Source: a virus. From it: 37,361 nt of DNA. A model generated the notes under the pieces. It saw nothing but the letters and a program-made list of their open reading frames with translations. It was not told the origin of the DNA and did not search any database. The translations under genes and the position numbers were made by a program. Shown piece by piece: positions 8,705 to 17,300 of the stretch. How positions within the stretch are numbered: the stretch's first letter is position 1; every line of letters begins with the position of its first letter. Location: positions 1 to 37,361 of the IMG/VR virus record IMGVR_UViG_3300027852_000107, one strand, 5' to 3'.

Positions 8705-8919
8705 ATAAGATAGTCGTAGATAGATTTAATGATAGAAAAGAATGTCCAAAATGCGGGGAAGCACCTCGAACCGATAGCGAATCTGGAATACACAACTGGG
8801 ATAGAGACTATTTTGTAATAGGCAGTTCCACTGAGCTATTAATAGTGCGGTGTACTAAATGTGGATACGCATGGTATGAGCACACAAAAGATCATAAGGG
8901 GGATACAGAAAATGAGTAA
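8701..8919 (+). CDS. Small zinc-ribbon protein
   Basis: This 72-residue protein carries one treble-clef or zinc-ribbon pair: CPKC at 15-18 and CTKC at 51-54. The ATG at 8701 is chosen because it overlaps the polymerase stop (ATGA) and has an excellent AGGAGGT at 8682-8688; an upstream in-frame ATG at 8641 lies deep within the polymerase gene. Between the cysteine pairs are a charged loop and a hydrophobic strand (ELLIVR). Such small proteins bind nucleic acids or partner proteins; no function can be assigned. It precedes a second zinc-ribbon gene. Confidence 0.75.
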   Translation: MNKIVVDRFNDRKECPKCGEAPRTDSESGIHNWDRDYFVIGSSTELLIVRCTKCGYAWYEHTKDHKGDTENE

Positions 8920-9232
8920 AATACTTATACCTGGACAGATATGTAGCTGTCCACTATGTGATAGAAGATTTGATACACATAAGAAAAAAGATGACAAAGG
9001 GGTAGTCCACTCATACTATGTATGCCCTTTATGTCGTATTGCCATTAACATCAACGATAAAATGATAGGTAGATGGTCAGATAGCTCTTTTGTACCACAG
9101 CATGGAGAGCGTACAGACTGCGACCACTGTGGTACGGAGATGAGATTCTTTTGTCGAAGTGATGGATATGTAAAAACTCAATGCCCAAAATGTTTCTTTG
9201 CATTAGAAACAGGAGAGGAACCAGCATTATGA
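8912..9232 (+). CDS. Tandem zinc-ribbon protein
   Basis: This 106-residue protein has four CxxC pairs, at 13-16, 38-41, 70-73 and 91-94, consistent with two successive zinc ribbons; a further Cys at 11 is adjacent. The start at 8912 is supported by AAGGGGG at 8896-8902 and overlaps the preceding zinc-ribbon gene by eight bases. A longer frame from 8861 would overlap that gene much more. It is likely a nucleic-acid-binding or scaffolding accessory protein in the replication operon. I do not recognise a specific family. The stop overlaps the resolvase start as ATGA. Confidence 0.72.
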   Translation: MSKILIPGQICSCPLCDRRFDTHKKKDDKGVVHSYYVCPLCRIAININDKMIGRWSDSSFVPQHGERTDCDHCGTEMRFFCRSDGYVKTQCPKCFFALETGEEPAL

Positions 9233-9690
9233 GATACATAATGGGGATAGACCCAGGGAGTAGGTCGGGAGGCATAGCCTTTATCACTACTGGAGGCTCA
9301 CATCATGTGGCATTCAGTATGAAAAAAATGACAGAAAAGGATATATCAGAACTCATCGTTAACTGGAGTAGTCAAGTGATGGTGTGCTATATAGAAAAAG
9401 TTGGAGTTATGCCTAAGCAAAGTGTAATTGCTGCTAGAACATTCATGATACATTATGGATTTTTAAGAGGATGCGTGTCCACTGCTGGTATTAAGTGGAA
9501 CACTGTTATTCCTTACAAATGGCAAAAGAACCTAAGCTGCTTAACTAAAGGTGATAAAAATGTAAGTAAAGCCAAAGCTCAACAGCTATTTCCAAAAATA
9601 GAGATAACACATGATATAGCTGACGCCTTACTAATAGCAGAATACGGGCGTAGGCAAGAGGCAGCAAATAGTTTTTACTTAGATATTTAA
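9229..9690 (+). CDS. RuvC-like Holliday junction resolvase
   Basis: This 153-residue RNase H-fold protein has the full RuvC acidic set: GIDPG with Asp 8, YIEKVG with Glu 56, and HDIADA with Asp 129 and Asp 132. The three-residue spacing of the last two matches bacterial RuvC. It should cut branched DNA left by replication and recombination, before or during packaging. The ATG at 9229 overlaps the upstream stop (ATGA) and has AGGAGAGGA at 9211-9219. It is the last plus-strand gene. Its TAA overlaps, tail to tail, the stop of the minus-strand hydrolase gene, leaving no intergenic space. Confidence 0.87.
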   Translation: MRYIMGIDPGSRSGGIAFITTGGSHHVAFSMKKMTEKDISELIVNWSSQVMVCYIEKVGVMPKQSVIAARTFMIHYGFLRGCVSTAGIKWNTVIPYKWQKNLSCLTKGDKNVSKAKAQQLFPKIEITHDIADALLIAEYGRRQEAANSFYLDI

Positions 9691-10265
9691 AATGCACCTT
9701 CCCAAATTATTTCAAATAAGTTAGGGTCAAAAAAATCAGCAGGCAGTACATTTTCTATAGGCTTATTGAGGGGCTTCCAAAAATCTGGGAGCTCTTCGGA
9801 AATAGCCTTAGCTTCTTTAAGACTGCAATAGTTTCCAAAAAAAGGAATATTTTTGACACTCGCTAACCAATTCTTTGTACTAATAAAGTGAAGAGGCCAC
9901 CACAAAAGAGACATAAATCCATATGATATATTTAATTTGCTATTACTAGCTAAAGCTATATGGTATCTACCCTTTTGCATATATAAATCTAGTTCTTTTC
10001 TAGTGGCAAATTTCGGCCGAACCACCACTATATCCCTACCCTTATACTTCTTAGCTAAGTAAGATTCTTTTGAACTAGGCAATATTGCTTCAGATACCTG
10101 GCCTTTACCTATATAAGTAGCTACATGTGTACAACTAGCCGCTTTATTTGAGTAGCCCAATGCAAGCTGTGTCTCATATATTTTAGTCGGTAACCATTTG
10201 TCCGTCGGTAGAAATAGAACTTGATACCCTATCTTCAACATGTTCATCTTCGTTTTCATGTGCAT
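9687..10265 (-). CDS. Permuted papain-fold (YiiX/NlpC-P60-like) cysteine hydrolase, candidate lysin
   Basis: The protein has 192 residues. The order of active-site residues suggests the circularly permuted papain fold of YiiX/YebB-like proteins. CTHVATYIGKGQVSEA gives His 47 and Glu 59, and a later NYCSLKEA gives Cys 147. The end of the protein (LPADFFDPNLFE) resembles the closing segment of that family. The early strand KIGYQVLF, expected in the fold, lies inside the overlap with the upstream holin-like gene, so that overlap appears genuine. GGGGGGTG near 10270-10276 serves ATG 10265; ATG 10259 is also possible. Position after a holin-like gene suggests a cell-wall hydrolase, but the fold also includes lipid- or amide-bond enzymes, so the lysin role is inferred. 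Confidence 0.65.
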   Translation of the reverse strand: MHMKTKMNMLKIGYQVLFLPTDKWLPTKIYETQLALGYSNKAASCTHVATYIGKGQVSEAILPSSKESYLAKKYKGRDIVVVRPKFATRKELDLYMQKGRYHIALASNSKLNISYGFMSLLWWPLHFISTKNWLASVKNIPFFGNYCSLKEAKAISEELPDFWKPLNKPIENVLPADFFDPNLFEIIWEGAF

Positions 10266-10521
10266 CTAACACCCCCCATAATGTTATGATTAAACCAGCT
10301 CCCACCATTACAACACCTGCTATGGCCATGGCTCTTGCTAATTTTTTTTCAGGTTGAGCTTTTATCGCTATGATATCTTTTGTATTCCACTCCACCTGCT
10401 GGGCAGTAGCAGTGAAGTCATTTACTTTATGGAAAATACTATCTATATTCCCATCTATTCTCTCTATACTTTTACCTTGCATCTGTATCATTTTTACTAT
10501 TAGTTCTGTTTTGTCAACCAC
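10183..10521 (-). CDS. Holin-like or spanin-like membrane protein
   Basis: This 112-residue protein starts at GTG 10521, eight bases into the end of the tail-fibre gene, with GGGAAGG upstream. Residues 1-58 form a predicted helix or coiled coil. One transmembrane helix follows at about 62-84 (AMAIAGVVMVGAGLIITLW), then an acidic C-terminal tail. The layout resembles XhlA-type lysis accessory proteins and single-span holins. In T7 a holin gene also follows the tail-fibre gene. The last 83 bases overlap the hydrolase gene in another frame, so the acidic tail and the hydrolase N-terminus share DNA. The lysis role is inferred from topology and position. Confidence 0.65.
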   Translation of the reverse strand: MVDKTELIVKMIQMQGKSIERIDGNIDSIFHKVNDFTATAQQVEWNTKDIIAIKAQPEKKLARAMAIAGVVMVGAGLIITLWGVLDAHENEDEHVEDRVSSSISTDGQMVTD

Positions 10522-13399
10522 CTAACACCTTCCCTTTCACGGTTTTTCGTTCTTTATTTTTCTCAATTTGTTTTAACTCAGCTTGTATTTTTGGATTTAA
10601 TTTAAGTTTATTTTGAATTTTATTATGTTTAACTATTCCTATCTTTTTTATGACAAGAGGAATAACCTGTTTAGCTAAGTTGGTGTCATCATATAACGCG
10701 TCAACCAATTCTACTGAATTGTTGGTAGGAATGTGTATAGATGTTTTTGCGTCTAGCTTAAGATGTAATGTTTTTTCATCATTCGATAATTCTATATCAG
10801 ATACCGTCTTAGACACTTCTTCTTGAGAGTATTCTCCAGTGTGGTCACCATCTAAATCAATAATAGGTGTACCAAGCATTACTGAAAAAGCTCCAGTTTG
10901 TTCATTAAAATCTTTTATTTTAGTAAGAGATGCACATTGTGCCTGCCACATGAAACCTGCTTGCACATGCCCAGCTACAGTTGCGAATGGGTATATACAG
11001 AATCCGTCAACACTAATACTTAGTAGGTACAGTGTGTCTAAGTTATCCTCTATGGTAACAGTTGACAATATAGTAGGGATAACCCTCTTCTTTGTGGAAA
11101 ACTGAAGCATTTGTTGTATAAATTTATCTGTGTCGGTATGTCCTGCCGAAAAGTTATCTAAGTTTTCCTCGTAGTCCCTCTGGTCGATTAGATCAGCAAT
11201 TGCTGCATGTATTCTTTCTGGATTCACAATAGATGAGCCATCTACTAATTGATTCATATTTTGTACAGAAGCAGATTGAAGAGCTGTTATATCTGCAGAT
11301 GAAATTATAGTATTAAAAACTCCTAGATCTGAAAGTAATGCATCACATTCTAAATCGAAAACTCCTGTTTCTTCAGATGCAGTTTGGTAAAAATGCACAT
11401 AGTCTATATCCGCTGTTATGTTGTAGGTGCTCGCTGTCTCATCGCCGAAATGTATTGAGTCAGCAGAACTAGCAGCAGATACCCCTACTAATGATTCCAC
11501 TCCATCAATAAACAATGTCGATACTGTTGTTTTTACTGCTAATCTGTAAGTGTGATATACAGACGCATCTAAAAAATAAGTTAATGTTGTCCCATTATTT
11601 GCAATAGTCACTTTATCACTGTATATTAAGACTGTTTCTTTTTTTGTACCATCATCTGCAACTAAAGTCAAAGCCCCTGTTCCTGCTGTAACACGACATT
11701 TCATGTCAACCCAATACCCATCGGCATTAGAAACCGTCCAATTTGCACCCCCTGCAATTGTGTACACAGCTGTTGCAGTTCCACCAGAACCACCTACCGT
11801 GTCTATAGTTAGTACTCCCCCTGATACTGCACAGTCAGTACCTTCATCTGTACCAGTAAATGCCCATGCTGGAGTGTCGGCAGATGGTAACACATCCATA
11901 TCCAATATAGTGTCTCCAGCTCTTGCATAACCTGAACCAAGAATTAAGTTACACGAATCAGCCCCCACTGTAGCGAGAGTTCCAGAAGCAACCGGAGTTC
12001 CTTCAGAACTACCATCGACATAAACATTTAGTTGGTCACTACCAGCGTTATTTACTTCACCAGTTATAATTATATTATGCCAAGATGTACCTGTTCTTAA
12101 ATCAGTAGTACCAGTGGTTGTACTAGAAGTCCCATCAGACTCCAGTATTGTTGCAATTAACAAACCACTTGAGTTTATGGTTATCTTAAAACTTTTATCT
12201 GTTGTCTCCATAATGGTAGTAGACGCCACTGCTGGAGATTTAATCCAGAATGTTATACTAAACGCTCCAGATAGATCTAAATCAGATGTGACTTGAGATG
12301 ACCCAAAACTGGATTTACCACTTGGTATTACTAATGAAAAAGCTGTATTAGAAAAATCGTATGAACCTAATCCAGTAAATGGTCCGCCAGATGTTGAGAT
12401 ATTAGCCTGCGGAAACTCATATGCATTAGATGAAGTTGCAGGAAAATTAAGAGGATCATCGTTTTGGGTATAATTAGTCACAAGTCCCTTTCGTAATACT
12501 TCTTCTATTGAACTCATTAGTAAAGTAATAGTGAGATCTGACCTTAAACTGACGTCTGAGTCACCATCTTGTGCCAATCTAGCCCAGTATGCTGTTTCTG
12601 TTTCAGGGTTTTGGTTTGTGTTAGAACTTTGTAAAGACTGGAAGCTCCCCACCAAACTAGTTGTTTGGGTAAAAGTAACTATATTTCCTTCAGCATAGGT
12701 AGTCCCTGAACTCCACAGTCCCTCGTTGGTGAAATCTGCTACAGAAGCAGCAGAAGCAGCTGCATTTGTCTCAGCAGTTTCAGCATTTGTCTCAGCAGTT
12801 TCAGCATTTGTCTCAGCAAGTTCAGCGGCAGTCTGAGCTGTTTCTGCATCAGTGGCAGAAGAAGCAGCAGCAGCAGCAGAAGCAGCGGCAGAATCCACTA
12901 CAGCATCGATAGCAGTAGTAGAGTTTTCTAAGTCAGTTCCGCCAGAGTTCCATTGAAGAGCTTTACCTGCTTCTGGTTCCGGCATAGTGATATCACTCGT
13001 CTCACTTGTAGTACCAAATTTAGGGATACGCGAAAGCTCTTCGTCAAACTGCTGAAGAATCATTGTATTTTTATCAAGTCCGTTCTCAAAAGCAGTTTCA
13101 GGTAAATTCCCTTCAGTTGGGAACTCTTCTTCCTGAGTCAAAGCCATTACTCGTTTTATAAAAGAGTCCTCACTGGAAGTAGGTGCTACTACATACGTCA
13201 CAGTACCCCCTTCAGTTACTGCGTTTATTGCTACTGTATAGTCAGTAGTAATAGTTTGAAGAGTAGCCACATCTGTCGATGTGTTAATTTTATATACTTC
13301 AAGATTGGAACTTGCAAAAATTTTGAAATCAAAATCAAAATCAACTTCAGCTCCATCGCCTGATTCTTGTACCTTATTGGTTGTCTCTGTGATAGCCAT
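10514..13399 (-). CDS. Tail fibre with T7 gp17-like N-terminus and lectin-like domain
   Basis: This 961-residue receptor-binding protein attaches to the tail through its N-terminal 150 residues, which match the T7 tail-fibre family (a beta-rich start with VDFDFDFKIFASSNLEVYKI). An alanine-rich coiled coil with three AETNAET heptads follows near residues 190-215. A concanavalin/LamG-like lectin domain begins near 354 (FSITFWIKSP, NVYVDGSSEG) and seems to finish near 700 (DLGVFNTIISSADITAL). An extra beta-sandwich-like stretch of about 190 residues is inserted between those parts. The C-terminus is lysine-rich. ATG 13399 is chosen because GGGGG lies just ahead of it and the upstream gene ends one base before; a longer frame to 13441 lacks support. 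Confidence 0.85.
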   Translation of the reverse strand: MAITETTNKVQESGDGAEVDFDFDFKIFASSNLEVYKINTSTDVATLQTITTDYTVAINAVTEGGTVTYVVAPTSSEDSFIKRVMALTQEEEFPTEGNLPETAFENGLDKNTMILQQFDEELSRIPKFGTTSETSDITMPEPEAGKALQWNSGGTDLENSTTAIDAVVDSAAASAAAAASSATDAETAQTAAELAETNAETAETNAETAETNAAASAASVADFTNEGLWSSGTTYAEGNIVTFTQTTSLVGSFQSLQSSNTNQNPETETAYWARLAQDGDSDVSLRSDLTITLLMSSIEEVLRKGLVTNYTQNDDPLNFPATSSNAYEFPQANISTSGGPFTGLGSYDFSNTAFSLVIPSGKSSFGSSQVTSDLDLSGAFSITFWIKSPAVASTTIMETTDKSFKITINSSGLLIATILESDGTSSTTTGTTDLRTGTSWHNIIITGEVNNAGSDQLNVYVDGSSEGTPVASGTLATVGADSCNLILGSGYARAGDTILDMDVLPSADTPAWAFTGTDEGTDCAVSGGVLTIDTVGGSGGTATAVYTIAGGANWTVSNADGYWVDMKCRVTAGTGALTLVADDGTKKETVLIYSDKVTIANNGTTLTYFLDASVYHTYRLAVKTTVSTLFIDGVESLVGVSAASSADSIHFGDETASTYNITADIDYVHFYQTASEETGVFDLECDALLSDLGVFNTIISSADITALQSASVQNMNQLVDGSSIVNPERIHAAIADLIDQRDYEENLDNFSAGHTDTDKFIQQMLQFSTKKRVIPTILSTVTIEDNLDTLYLLSISVDGFCIYPFATVAGHVQAGFMWQAQCASLTKIKDFNEQTGAFSVMLGTPIIDLDGDHTGEYSQEEVSKTVSDIELSNDEKTLHLKLDAKTSIHIPTNNSVELVDALYDDTNLAKQVIPLVIKKIGIVKHNKIQNKLKLNPKIQAELKQIEKNKERKTVKGKVLGG
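12763..12825. repeat. Three tandem 21-bp repeats in the tail-fibre gene
   Basis: Copies lie at 12763-12783, 12784-12804 and 12805-12825. The first two are identical and the third differs by one base. Each copy codes for one seven-residue AETNAET heptad in the fibre's coiled coil, so gain or loss of a unit would stay in frame and change shaft length by a heptad. Confidence 0.9.
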
Positions 13400-13400
13400 T

Positions 13401-16400
13401 TTAATATGCCCCCTTTTTAAGTGATTTTGTTTTCTTTTCACCTTTTAAAATTTGAGTAACTAATGGAGTTCCAGTTACTTTAGCTGTAATTTTCACCGCA
13501 TTTTTTATTGCAGTTTCAGTGGTTCTTGATTTTTTTGCTCGAATAACATCTTGTACCAAACTATCTAATGGTGTGGTTGATCCAAAATCTTGGAATAAGT
13601 GCCCAATAAAAGGAACCCCACCAAATGTAGAATTTAATACACTTTGTATCATCTCTATTGGGTCTACGTCTAGGCTTCTTTTTTTAATCACTGCCATTAA
13701 ATATGCTGGTATCAGTATAGTCATTACTCCGCCTTTCATGAATTTAGCAAAAGAACCGAAAGTTTTATCCCCTCCAAATTTTTGATACTCTTCAAACATT
13801 ACATTAGGGTTTTGGTTTAACTGGTTTTTAAAAGTTGTATATAGTTTTTGCAGCTCACTTCCTCTGAAAACCCCTGGTAAGTGCAAAGTGCCTCCCATTG
13901 GTTGAGTGTTTCTTATAAGTTCATCAGCTAAGTCTATCGCTACTTCTTCCGATAACCCACTCATCCAAGCATCTTTATACACGGCTATCCATAATATCGT
14001 AGTAGTAACCTGATCTGCTTTTTGAATAGGGATCATCCCCCCTTCTTTAAATTTCTGAAACCAAGTTGATACGTCTCCTATAATTCCAGCGGCTTTCTTT
14101 TGAGATAATATCTCTATCATTTCTCTTTCAAAAGAAGAAGGTCTATTAGCCATAAGTACAGACTTACCTGCCGCAAACCTGATAGCTGCTCTTGGATTTG
14201 TGAGAAATATAGCAGTTTCTCTAGCCACACTAGTCATTCCTGCCTGATTCATCCCAGTGAAAATAGATACAGGTTGCCTAGCCATCGATGTTAAGTTATA
14301 CCCTAAAACAGCTGTCACATAGTTTGTTCTTAAGAATCTAGCCACCTTATCGAAAGCTGTTATCGCCGCTCTGTTCCCACCATATGCAACATCTTTTGTC
14401 CATATGTCTAATTGGTTCCAGTACTCCTGTCCATGAGTGTCGACTATAGCTTTTTTCACACTGACATCATTTAAGTATTTAACTACATCTCTGATAGCTG
14501 GTGTAAACGCCTTGTGGTGCTCTACCCTTTTCCAATTCTGTAATATATTTTCTAAGTATGAGAACTTCTTAAATGCTAACTCAGACCCACCTCTTGTCTT
14601 AATAAACCCTTTCGCTGTCCCTGCCTTTCTTACTTTACTTCTTGCTATAGCTTCTGCAGTTATTGCTTCTCTTGGTGTAAATCCTTCAGTTAGCCCAAGT
14701 ATAGAAAAGTAGTTAGATGTTTTTTCCAACCTGGTCCCTGCCATTGCCATATGTACTTCATTAAGTTTTACCCATTGGTCGTTCTCGTAAAAATCAAACA
14801 TGTCATGGACTGCCTGTTTTTCAGCAGGTGATAATGCATCTGACAGTAATTTAATGTCAGTAGACGTCAGCCCAGACCCTTTTAAATGTGCTAAACTTTC
14901 TGGGTTAAAACTATGAGCATACACAAACATCATTGTATCTTTAGTCACACTTTTGAATCTACCAACTTTATGTTTTTTACTTACCATTTCAGTTATATCT
15001 AACTCTTTATGGATATCTTTTACCTTGTCTAAAGTTCTTCTCCCTTCCTTCATCTCACTTTTTGCTGCGTCCCACATACGTTTCCAAAGTACTTTTGTAT
15101 TAATACCACCTTTCTTAAAAGAATCTAAGTTTTTTATGAGCCTTTCTGGGCGAATATTTGCGAGTACAAATCCTTTCGCCTTTGTAATTGCTGTGGCTAT
15201 CTTTCCTTTTTCTACTAAAGAAGCCTCAAAAGCAGTATCTGTACTTAACATCTCCCCTTTAGTGATATTGGATATCCCTTCTTTTGCGATCTCACCAAAA
15301 GATCTCTGCTCTGCTTTAGCTAATAGTTTACCTTTTATAGAACCTAAATGCCGTAAATGTTCTATAGCTTTATCAATCTCCATCAACTCAGTGAATAGTA
15401 AATTCTCAATTGGTACCTTACCGAGATCATCTATTAGCTCTTGAGGGATATTGATCATCTCTCCGGTGGCTTTGGCTTGTTCCATAAACGATCTTAATCT
15501 TTCTCTTTTTGCTAACGTTTTAGTCGTTCGTTTTTTTAAGTTGTACAGTTCTTGTATCTGCTCTATTTGGTCTTTATATCCTATTGGCGTACCCTTAGAA
15601 GGTGGTTTGCTAATTCTGGCGACTATCCTTTTAGTTTCTTTTTTAATGAATGCCTTAATACGTTTACCTTCTGTTTGCATATAATTCTTCAACTTGTCTT
15701 TCTGTTGCTGTACAGCTTTACCTTTCTTAAACCATTCTTTGGTCTTACCTTCTTGAGCTTTGTTTATTATATCAAGCAGTTGATTCTCGTTAAGTGTTTC
15801 AATATTTTTAGTGCTTTTAATATTCAACATATCATACATCTTTGTCCTAAAATCTTCTATCATTGTGACCATTTCTTGTTTAGCTTCTGGTGTTTTAGCT
15901 TCTTTAATAAGCTCTTTCTTAACCTCTGGTGTAAATTCTGGTTTAGTAACTTCATCGATAGTTACTTGCTCTATTCTTTCTGCAGTTTCAACTTCATTGA
16001 TAGCTGCTTCTTTTGCCATATACGCTGAGTCGTCTTTAAAGTGTTCCACTAAATCAGGATTACTTCGTATAACTTTATGACTAACTTTACGTCCCTCATC
16101 AATAGCCTTTATGACTGCGTCTGTGTGGTCATTCATTATGTCCTGTACATTTGTCTTAGTCGCTGTACCTTTTTGTTGTGCACGCACCGCATCTGTGTAT
16201 TCATTAAGAGGTAGTGCAGCAGGTTTCTCAACCATTGCTTCTATCTCCTGTTTACTTTTATCAGCAAGAAGACTCTTCTCTTTAACTTCAGGTTTTGGCT
16301 TAGGTTTAGGTGTGACTTTAGGTTTAGGTTTAGGCTCAAAAACGACATTAGATACAGTCTTAGCTCCTCCCCCAAGAACACCACCAAAGGCAGCTTCTTT

Positions 16401-17300
16401 AAAAGCTTCTCCTTTGTCTACTTCCCCCTTAACTATAAGCTGACTCCCTACAGATTGAAGACCTTCTTGCCCCATCTCTCCAAGTGCAGCTTTGAGCACA
16501 TTTCTACTTTCAGGAAAAAACATACCTCCAATAATATCGGTAGCTATATTTAATGGGACATTATATGTAAATACTTTAAGAGCATTTATATCTGCTAACT
16601 CTGGTTCACCTCTTTGTATAGTCTCTTCTCTAGCTGCTCCAGCTTCCAAGGCTGAGTCTATGAGCACATTCACCCCGACACCTAATGATGCCGCTATCTT
16701 AGGTGCCATTGAGAGCATTTGACCAAGTTTAACTGTACCAAAAGCTGGTATAAAAGTTAGAGCTGATAGACCAGCTGAATGAGCAAACTCCTCAAAAATA
16801 TTAGGATTCTTAACCATTAACTTATCTGCCTGCTTACCAGTGAAATCCCCTAGTACTTCTCCTAAATCGGTTACAGAAGATGTCTCTAATAATGTGTCAA
16901 TAGTAGGAGTTCTTGGAAAACCAGCTGCATCAAAACCCTTTTTAATTAAATCAGTTTGAATATTAGAAGCTCCTCTAAATGCAGAAGCTAATAGTCTTGG
17001 AGATGATAACGCTCCTGATACCACCATTTTACTTGCTCTTTTTATCTTACCCCCTACCTCATCAACAATACTCATTCTAGTTTTATCTATATCTAGTATT
17101 GCAGAAAAGAAAGAATCTGATGCACCACTCTCCCCTCCTTCGGTCTCAAGTGGTGGATTAGCTTCTTCCTCAGATATTTCTACTAAGGACGTGATGTCTA
17201 TATCAGAAGGTGCTTCTACAAAATTACCATTCGTGTCTTCAACAACCTCTACTAAATTTGCTACATCAATTGGTTGTTCGTTTATAAATTCTTCACCCAC
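13401..17300 (-). CDS. Large internal virion / DNA-ejection protein (T7 gp16-like position)
   Basis: At 1,299 residues this is the largest gene, close to the length of T7 gp16 (about 1,318) and in the same place, between a gp15-like gene and the tail fibre. It is mostly helical. Features are an acidic N-terminus, glycine/alanine-rich hydrophobic segments around 165-225, a Pro-Lys linker near 322-340, a long charged coiled-coil region (about 430-640), and a C-terminal region with amphipathic or hydrophobic helices (VMTILIPAYLMAVI). I do not see the lytic transglycosylase domain that T7 gp16 carries at its N-terminus. It likely enters the cell envelope during DNA ejection. GTG 17300 has GGAGG upstream and overlaps the previous gene by eight bases. 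Confidence 0.75.
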   Translation of the reverse strand: MGEEFINEQPIDVANLVEVVEDTNGNFVEAPSDIDITSLVEISEEEANPPLETEGGESGASDSFFSAILDIDKTRMSIVDEVGGKIKRASKMVVSGALSSPRLLASAFRGASNIQTDLIKKGFDAAGFPRTPTIDTLLETSSVTDLGEVLGDFTGKQADKLMVKNPNIFEEFAHSAGLSALTFIPAFGTVKLGQMLSMAPKIAASLGVGVNVLIDSALEAGAAREETIQRGEPELADINALKVFTYNVPLNIATDIIGGMFFPESRNVLKAALGEMGQEGLQSVGSQLIVKGEVDKGEAFKEAAFGGVLGGGAKTVSNVVFEPKPKPKVTPKPKPKPEVKEKSLLADKSKQEIEAMVEKPAALPLNEYTDAVRAQQKGTATKTNVQDIMNDHTDAVIKAIDEGRKVSHKVIRSNPDLVEHFKDDSAYMAKEAAINEVETAERIEQVTIDEVTKPEFTPEVKKELIKEAKTPEAKQEMVTMIEDFRTKMYDMLNIKSTKNIETLNENQLLDIINKAQEGKTKEWFKKGKAVQQQKDKLKNYMQTEGKRIKAFIKKETKRIVARISKPPSKGTPIGYKDQIEQIQELYNLKKRTTKTLAKRERLRSFMEQAKATGEMINIPQELIDDLGKVPIENLLFTELMEIDKAIEHLRHLGSIKGKLLAKAEQRSFGEIAKEGISNITKGEMLSTDTAFEASLVEKGKIATAITKAKGFVLANIRPERLIKNLDSFKKGGINTKVLWKRMWDAAKSEMKEGRRTLDKVKDIHKELDITEMVSKKHKVGRFKSVTKDTMMFVYAHSFNPESLAHLKGSGLTSTDIKLLSDALSPAEKQAVHDMFDFYENDQWVKLNEVHMAMAGTRLEKTSNYFSILGLTEGFTPREAITAEAIARSKVRKAGTAKGFIKTRGGSELAFKKFSYLENILQNWKRVEHHKAFTPAIRDVVKYLNDVSVKKAIVDTHGQEYWNQLDIWTKDVAYGGNRAAITAFDKVARFLRTNYVTAVLGYNLTSMARQPVSIFTGMNQAGMTSVARETAIFLTNPRAAIRFAAGKSVLMANRPSSFEREMIEILSQKKAAGIIGDVSTWFQKFKEGGMIPIQKADQVTTTILWIAVYKDAWMSGLSEEVAIDLADELIRNTQPMGGTLHLPGVFRGSELQKLYTTFKNQLNQNPNVMFEEYQKFGGDKTFGSFAKFMKGGVMTILIPAYLMAVIKKRSLDVDPIEMIQSVLNSTFGGVPFIGHLFQDFGSTTPLDSLVQDVIRAKKSRTTETAIKNAVKITAKVTGTPLVTQILKGEKKTKSLKKGAY
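16291..16336. repeat. Short-unit repeat coding a Pro-Lys linker
   Basis: Repeated GGTTTA-type hexamers on the plus strand encode alternating Pro-Lys on the minus strand, forming a stiff basic linker in the large ejection protein. The linker separates the membrane-like N-terminal region from the coiled-coil region. Confidence 0.75.

Noticed and set aside
13519-16722. Several plus-strand open frames of 75-163 codons inside the large ejection-protein gene
   Set aside because: They are mirror frames of a long minus-strand gene, have no ribosome sites, and give Ser/Leu/Phe-rich products with no recognisable pattern.
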